NCBI GenBank assembly: GCA_029931905.1
Contig: JAOZRH010000069.1
Span: 1-10,219, forward strand
DNA from: Fidelibacterota bacterium
GTDB lineage: Bacteria > Fidelibacterota > Fidelibacteria > Fidelibacterales > Fidelibacteraceae
Direction of reading: 5' to 3'
DNA: 10,219 nt
The position numbers and the translations under genes were made by a program. The stretch's first letter is position 1. Every line of letters starts with the position of its first letter. The notes beneath the pieces were generated by a model, which was not told the DNA's origin, made no database searches, and saw nothing but the letters and a program-made list of their open reading frames with translations. Positions 7,092 through 10,219 of the stretch are shown here, piece by piece.

Positions 7092-8192
7092 ATGTCAGAA
7101 TATTTTATACCTACAAAAATATATTTTGGAAAAAATTGTTTAAAAAATAATTTAAGTTCTATTTTTAATGTGAATAATAAACCATTAATTGTAACGGGGA
7201 AAAAATCTGCAATAGTTAGTGGTGTTCAATCAGATATTTTGGAAATTTTTGATAATAATAGTATTAAATATGAAATATTTAATGAGATAACAGAAAATCC
7301 TAAATTGACAACAGTACATAAAGGTGCAAATTATTTTCTAAAAAATAATTGTAATACTGTCATTGGTATTGGTGGTGGAAGTCCGATTGATTCCGCAAAA
7401 GCAATTTCAATAATTGCTGGAAACAAATTAAAAAATAGAGATATATATACTCCTCAAAAAATTAAAAAGGGATTCCCAGTCATTGCGATTCCAACGACAT
7501 CTGGAACTGGAACAGAGGCGACACAATATAGTGTGATTACAGATACTGAAACTAATAAAAAGGCAGGATTTGGTTCGCCATTGATGTTTCCAAAGTATTC
7601 TTTTTTGGATCCTAAATATACACTTTCATTATCAAAAATAATTACTCGTGATACGGCAGTTGATGCTTTAAGTCATTTATTAGAGGGATTGTATTCAGAA
7701 AAAAGAAATAAAATTATGTATCCAATGATTTTTAATGGAATAAAATTAATATTTGAAAATTTAAAAAATACTATGAATAATCTTGAAGATATAAAATTAA
7801 GGGAAAAATTAATGCTCGCTTCACTTTGGGGAGGAATGGTTATTGCACAAACAGGAACAACGATGCAACATTCGATTGGATATCCATTAACAAGCGAATA
7901 TGGAATATCACATGGTTTAGCAAATGGTGTTGTTATGGAAAATGTTATGGAATTATATTTTCCAACTGTTAAGAAAGATTTAGTTGAACTTTTTGAATTT
8001 TTAAACATAAGAAAAAATAGTTTTTATGATTGGTTAAATTCGTTAGATTTGAAAATTGATAGAAAATTGGATAACGATTTTATTGAAAATAGTGTTAAAC
8101 AAGTTATTAATAGTCGTAATATGGTGAATAATCCTATAGAAGTAAAAGAAAATGAAATTAGAAATATATATAATAATTGGGTGAAAATATGA
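7092..8192 (+). CDS. Iron-containing alcohol dehydrogenase family protein
   Basis: This 366-aa group III (Fe-ADH) cytosolic NAD(P)-dependent oxidoreductase interconverts an alcohol and an aldehyde or ketone. The N-terminal nucleotide domain shows GIGGGSPIDSAKA (92-104) and PTTSGTGTEAT (134-144). The C-terminal helical domain carries the four metal ligands Asp191 and His195 (DALSHLLEG), His260 (TMQHSIGYP) and His274 (GISHGLANG). The fold and metal site therefore appear intact. Length matches the family (about 370-390 aa), at the short end. Substrate cannot be assigned: butanol, propanediol and lactaldehyde enzymes share these motifs. The start ATG has AGGAG at 7080-7084 with 7-nt spacing. The stop TGA overlaps the nifU ATG (ATGA), indicating translational coupling. 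In the operon it separates PHP and nifU without an obvious pathway link. A fermentative NADH-recycling role is only an inference. Confidence 0.93.
   Translation: MSEYFIPTKIYFGKNCLKNNLSSIFNVNNKPLIVTGKKSAIVSGVQSDILEIFDNNSIKYEIFNEITENPKLTTVHKGANYFLKNNCNTVIGIGGGSPIDSAKAISIIAGNKLKNRDIYTPQKIKKGFPVIAIPTTSGTGTEATQYSVITDTETNKKAGFGSPLMFPKYSFLDPKYTLSLSKIITRDTAVDALSHLLEGLYSEKRNKIMYPMIFNGIKLIFENLKNTMNNLEDIKLREKLMLASLWGGMVIAQTGTTMQHSIGYPLTSEYGISHGLANGVVMENVMELYFPTVKKDLVELFEFLNIRKNSFYDWLNSLDLKIDRKLDNDFIENSVKQVINSRNMVNNPIEVKENEIRNIYNNWVKI
8179..8184 (+). promoter_or_regulatory. nifU: Ribosome binding site setting the nifU start at 8189
   Basis: GGGTGA at 8179-8184 lies 4 nt before the ATG at 8189. A longer reading from TTG at 8177 would begin inside this site and have no Shine-Dalgarno of its own. 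The ATG is therefore chosen, giving an ATGA overlap with the dehydrogenase stop. Confidence 0.75.
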
Positions 8193-8824
8193 GTGAAACA
8201 AATTGGAATTATTCTGAGAAAGTAAAGGAACATTTTTTTAATCCAAAGAATGTTTTAAAAGTTTCCGAAGAAGAGTATAATGCAGATGGTGTAGGAGAAA
8301 ACGGATCTCCTGTTTGTGGTGATTTGATGAGAATTTATATAAAGGTCAAAGACAATAAAATATATGATTTAAAATGGAAAACTTTTGGTTGTGCAAGTGC
8401 AATTGGTTCAACTTCGATGCTTTCGGAGATGGTTACTGCAAATAAAGGAATGACTTTAGAAGAAGCTATGGAAATTAAACCAGATGATATAATAAAAGAG
8501 TTAGGTGGGCTTCCTGCTAATAAAATCCACTGTTCAGTACTTGGTGATAAGGCATTAAGGGCGGCGATAAAGAATTATTATAGAAATTCAAATCAAACAG
8601 AAAAAATTACAGTAGAGAAGGAATCTCGTATTGTATGTGAATGTTTAAATGTTTCCGAAGATGAAATAAAAATGGAAGTATTGGAAGGCGTTAAAGATTT
8701 CGACACATTACAAAAGCGAACAAAAATTGCAACTGCTTGTGGAAAATGTGAACCTGAGGCTAGAGAAATTCTTGATAAATATGTAAAACAATATTTTAAA
8801 ACAGATATATATACGGGTGAATAA
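8189..8824 (+). CDS. nifU: NifU-type Fe-S scaffold: IscU-like plus BFD [2Fe-2S] domain
   Basis: Scaffold protein on which NifS-supplied sulfur and iron form transient Fe-S clusters; 211 aa from the ATG at 8189. Residues 1-130 are an IscU/NifU N-terminal domain with three scaffold cysteines: Cys43 in GSPVCGD (with Asp45), Cys68 in TFGCASAIGSTS and Cys115 in KIHCSVLGDKAL. Residues about 147-195 form a bacterioferritin-associated-ferredoxin-like domain, with Cys150 and Cys152 (RIVCECLNVSEDEI) and Cys184 and Cys187 (ACGKCEPEA), ligands of a permanent [2Fe-2S] cluster in NifU. The C-terminal Nfu domain (CxxC) of classical Azotobacter NifU (about 310 aa) is absent, and the gene ends cleanly without sign of truncation. 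It overlaps the upstream gene by 4 nt and is followed 1 nt later by nifS. Such NifU/NifS pairs serve general Fe-S assembly in several anaerobes and microaerophiles, so nitrogen fixation is not implied. Confidence 0.93.
   Translation: MSETNWNYSEKVKEHFFNPKNVLKVSEEEYNADGVGENGSPVCGDLMRIYIKVKDNKIYDLKWKTFGCASAIGSTSMLSEMVTANKGMTLEEAMEIKPDDIIKELGGLPANKIHCSVLGDKALRAAIKNYYRNSNQTEKITVEKESRIVCECLNVSEDEIKMEVLEGVKDFDTLQKRTKIATACGKCEPEAREILDKYVKQYFKTDIYTGE
8815..8820 (+). promoter_or_regulatory. nifS: Ribosome binding site setting the nifS start at 8826
   Basis: GGGTGA at 8815-8820, inside the last codons of nifU, lies 5 nt before the ATG at 8826. A reading from GTG at 8817 would start within the site itself. 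The ATG gives MIYLDNNATT, the normal N-terminus of this enzyme family. The element repeats the one used for nifU. Confidence 0.75.
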
Positions 8825-8825
8825 A

Positions 8826-9980
8826 ATGATATATTTAGATAATAATGCAACAACTCCATTACATCCGAAAGTTAAAGAAAAGATTATAGATTTTTTAGAT
8901 AATTATGGCAATCCAAGCTCACAACACGAGATTGGTAGAAAAGTTAAATATTATATGGATGTTGCTCGTGAAAATATTGCCAAATTTTTAAATTGTGAAC
9001 CTGAAGAATTGATTTTTACAGCTGGTGGTTCAGAGGCAAATAATACAGTGATTAAAGGTGCAGTATCTTGTTGTGCCTTTTGTAATGTAGCAAGAACACA
9101 TATCATTTCTTCGGTAATTGAGCACCCATCTGTATTAAATACTTTAAAATGTTTGGAACAACAAAATGTTGATGTGACATATTTACCTGTAGATAAAAAT
9201 GGTTTAGTAAATCCAGTAGATGTTCAAAAAGCCATAAGAAATGAAACAGCTCTTATTACAATTATGTATGCAAATAATGAAATTGGAACTATTCAATCAA
9301 TGGAAGAAATTACTAAAATTGCTAATGATAATAATATTCCTATTCATACTGATGCAGTGCAAGCAATTGGGAAAATTCCAGTTGATTTAAAAAAAATGAA
9401 TGTTGATTATTTATCATTATCAGGGCACAAAATTTATGGTCCAAAAGGGATTGGTGTTTTATTTCGCCGAAAAGGAAAAAAATCATTATGTCCATTAATT
9501 AGTGGAGGACATCAAGAAAATTCTATGAGAGCTGGTACTGAAAATACAATTGGTATAGTTGGAATAGGTGAAGCATTTTGTCAATTAAGTTTAGAAATGG
9601 AAGATGAAGTGAAAAAAATTAAATATTTGCGAGATAAATTAGAAGCTGGATTGAAAAATAATATTTCAAATATATCTGTTAACGGACATCCACAAAAAAA
9701 ATTACCAAATGTTTTAAATGTTTCATTTAATGATATTGAGGGAGAATCTATTCTGTTACGACTTGATATGCACGGGGTAGCAATTTCAACTGGTAGTGCA
9801 TGTTCATCAGGTTCGTTAGATCCAAGCCATGTTATTACTGCTTTGGGAGTATCTCCAGAACAGGCACATAGTTCAATTAGATTTTCATTGGGACGAGAAA
9901 ACACAGAAGAAGATATTGATAAAACAATCATTGCTGTAAAAGAAACTGTAGAATTTTTAAGAAGTATTAGTGCAATATAA
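8826..9980 (+). CDS. nifS: Cysteine desulfurase, NifS/IscS group I
   Basis: This PLP enzyme (fold-type I) converts cysteine to alanine and loads a persulfide for the NifU scaffold; 384 aa from the ATG at 8826. Visible residues are YLDNNATTP (3-11), GNPSSQH (28-34), TAGGSEANN (65-73), His100 in VIEHPSV (PLP-stacking), NNEIG (150-154), HTDAVQ (174-179; Asp176, Gln179), SGHKIYGPKG with the PLP-binding Lys202, GGHQENSMRAGTEN (227-240), and the mobile-loop catalytic Cys326 in STGSACSSGS. The group I loop is full length. The unusual feature is a Cys cluster, Cys82-Cys83-x-x-Cys86, in AVSCCAFCNVARTHI just before the conserved ISSVIEH strand, a stretch that in IscS and NifS is normally a plain helix end. 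It starts 1 nt after the nifU stop. The next gene begins 1 nt after its own stop. Confidence 0.96.
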   Translation: MIYLDNNATTPLHPKVKEKIIDFLDNYGNPSSQHEIGRKVKYYMDVARENIAKFLNCEPEELIFTAGGSEANNTVIKGAVSCCAFCNVARTHIISSVIEHPSVLNTLKCLEQQNVDVTYLPVDKNGLVNPVDVQKAIRNETALITIMYANNEIGTIQSMEEITKIANDNNIPIHTDAVQAIGKIPVDLKKMNVDYLSLSGHKIYGPKGIGVLFRRKGKKSLCPLISGGHQENSMRAGTENTIGIVGIGEAFCQLSLEMEDEVKKIKYLRDKLEAGLKNNISNISVNGHPQKKLPNVLNVSFNDIEGESILLRLDMHGVAISTGSACSSGSLDPSHVITALGVSPEQAHSSIRFSLGRENTEEDIDKTIIAVKETVEFLRSISAI

Positions 9981-9981
9981 T

Positions 9982-10219
9982 TTGATAAAATTATTTAAAA
10001 AAATATTATTAAGTATTTTTGTTTGTTTTTTTATTTTTAATGGAAAATTAGTAAGTGGTGATAAAAATATTCCTGTAGTAATTATTCATGGTATTTTAAG
10101 TAATCCATTGATAATGAAGCCATTGGAAAATAAATTCGAAGATGCTGGATATAAAACATATAATTATGGATATCGTTCTACAAAAAAGAATATTCATAAA
10201 CAAGGCGTTGAATTTGCAC
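9982..10219 (+). CDS. Secreted alpha/beta-hydrolase lipase-like protein, 3'-truncated
   Basis: A reading frame runs to the window end without a stop (79 codons plus one base). From TTG at 9982 it gives a typical signal peptide: MIKLFKK, a hydrophobic core at about 8-19, and LVSG at 23-26 before a likely cleavage at Asp27. The mature start IPVVIIHGILSNPLIM (30-45) followed by LENKFEDAGYKTYNYGYRST is the strand, HG oxyanion turn and helix seen in triacylglycerol-lipase-like and PGAP1-like esterases (COG1075 type). The catalytic Ser, Asp and His lie beyond the window. No ATG exists in this frame after the stop at 9958-9960. TTG 9982 or GTG 9970 are the options, both with poor Shine-Dalgarno matches; TTG is preferred because it gives a clean signal peptide 1 nt after nifS. 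It is probably the sixth gene of the dxs operon and a second envelope hydrolase in this window. Confidence 0.75.
   Translation, partial: MIKLFKKILLSIFVCFFIFNGKLVSGDKNIPVVIIHGILSNPLIMKPLENKFEDAGYKTYNYGYRSTKKNIHKQGVEFA

Noticed and set aside
7673..8008. Minus-strand ORF of 111 codons inside the alcohol dehydrogenase gene
   Set aside because: It is antisense to the metal-binding region of a well-supported gene. Its hydrophobic appearance is a composition effect.
9581..9931. Minus-strand ORF of 116 codons inside nifS
   Set aside because: It is fully antisense to the conserved C-terminal half of nifS, including the catalytic Cys loop, and has no supporting motif.
8826..9980. Evidence of nitrogen fixation from nifU/nifS
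   Set aside because: NifU/NifS-type pairs act in general Fe-S assembly in many non-diazotrophs, and no nitrogenase gene is in the window.
1..10219. Mobile element, CRISPR array, toxin-antitoxin or defence island
   Set aside because: No transposase, integrase, regularly spaced repeats, inverted terminal repeats or small toxin-like gene pairs were seen. Composition is uniform and genes are conserved and co-directional.

Overview
The window is a 10.2-kb stretch of a low-GC (about 30% by eye) bacterial chromosome. All genes lie on the + strand and intergenic space is minimal. Strong purine-rich Shine-Dalgarno sites (AAAGGAG, GGGTGA), sigma70-like promoter hexamers, an intrinsic terminator, a lipobox lipoprotein and a signal-peptide enzyme all point to an ordinary bacterium using the standard code (TGA is a stop, TGG is Trp). 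Gene content suggests an anaerobic or fermentative lifestyle: PPi-dependent phosphofructokinase of the long plant type, an iron-type alcohol dehydrogenase, and a NIF-type (NifU with BFD domain, plus NifS) iron-sulfur system with no other nif genes in view. Long PFP together with NifU/NifS in an AT-rich genome is compatible with a spirochaete-like or other uncultured anaerobe. That assignment is inference and weak.

Layout. (1) Bases 1-2474 form a glycolysis block: a 5'-truncated pfp (1-1215), a candidate promoter, a full class IIA fructose-bisphosphate aldolase (1318-2397) and a clear intrinsic terminator (2443-2474). These two enzymes catalyse consecutive steps, fructose-6-P to fructose-1,6-bisP to triose phosphates. 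(2) Bases 2486-4193 hold a pair of overlapping envelope genes: an unrecognised multi-pass membrane protein and a lipoprotein alpha/beta hydrolase of the COG4099-like type. (3) After a 124-bp AT-rich gap with candidate promoter elements comes a tightly packed run from 4318 to the window edge: dxs, a PHP-domain phosphoesterase, an iron-containing alcohol dehydrogenase, nifU, nifS and the start of a secreted lipase-like gene. The gaps in this run are 7, 10, -4, 1 and 1 nt, so it looks like one operon.

Functionally, dxs makes 1-deoxy-xylulose-5-phosphate from pyruvate and glyceraldehyde-3-P, the latter being a product of the upstream aldolase. The methylerythritol phosphate pathway it opens ends in two Fe-S enzymes, IspG and IspH. 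Co-transcription with an Fe-S assembly pair therefore makes metabolic sense, though the link is inferred.

There is no sign of mobile elements, CRISPR, tRNA or rRNA genes, or a defence system. Most of the window is conserved core metabolism. The points that merit a second look are a CCxxC cysteine cluster in the NifS, the two-domain NifU, the terminator immediately ahead of the membrane-protein gene, the unknown membrane protein with its lipoprotein partner, and the operon composition.
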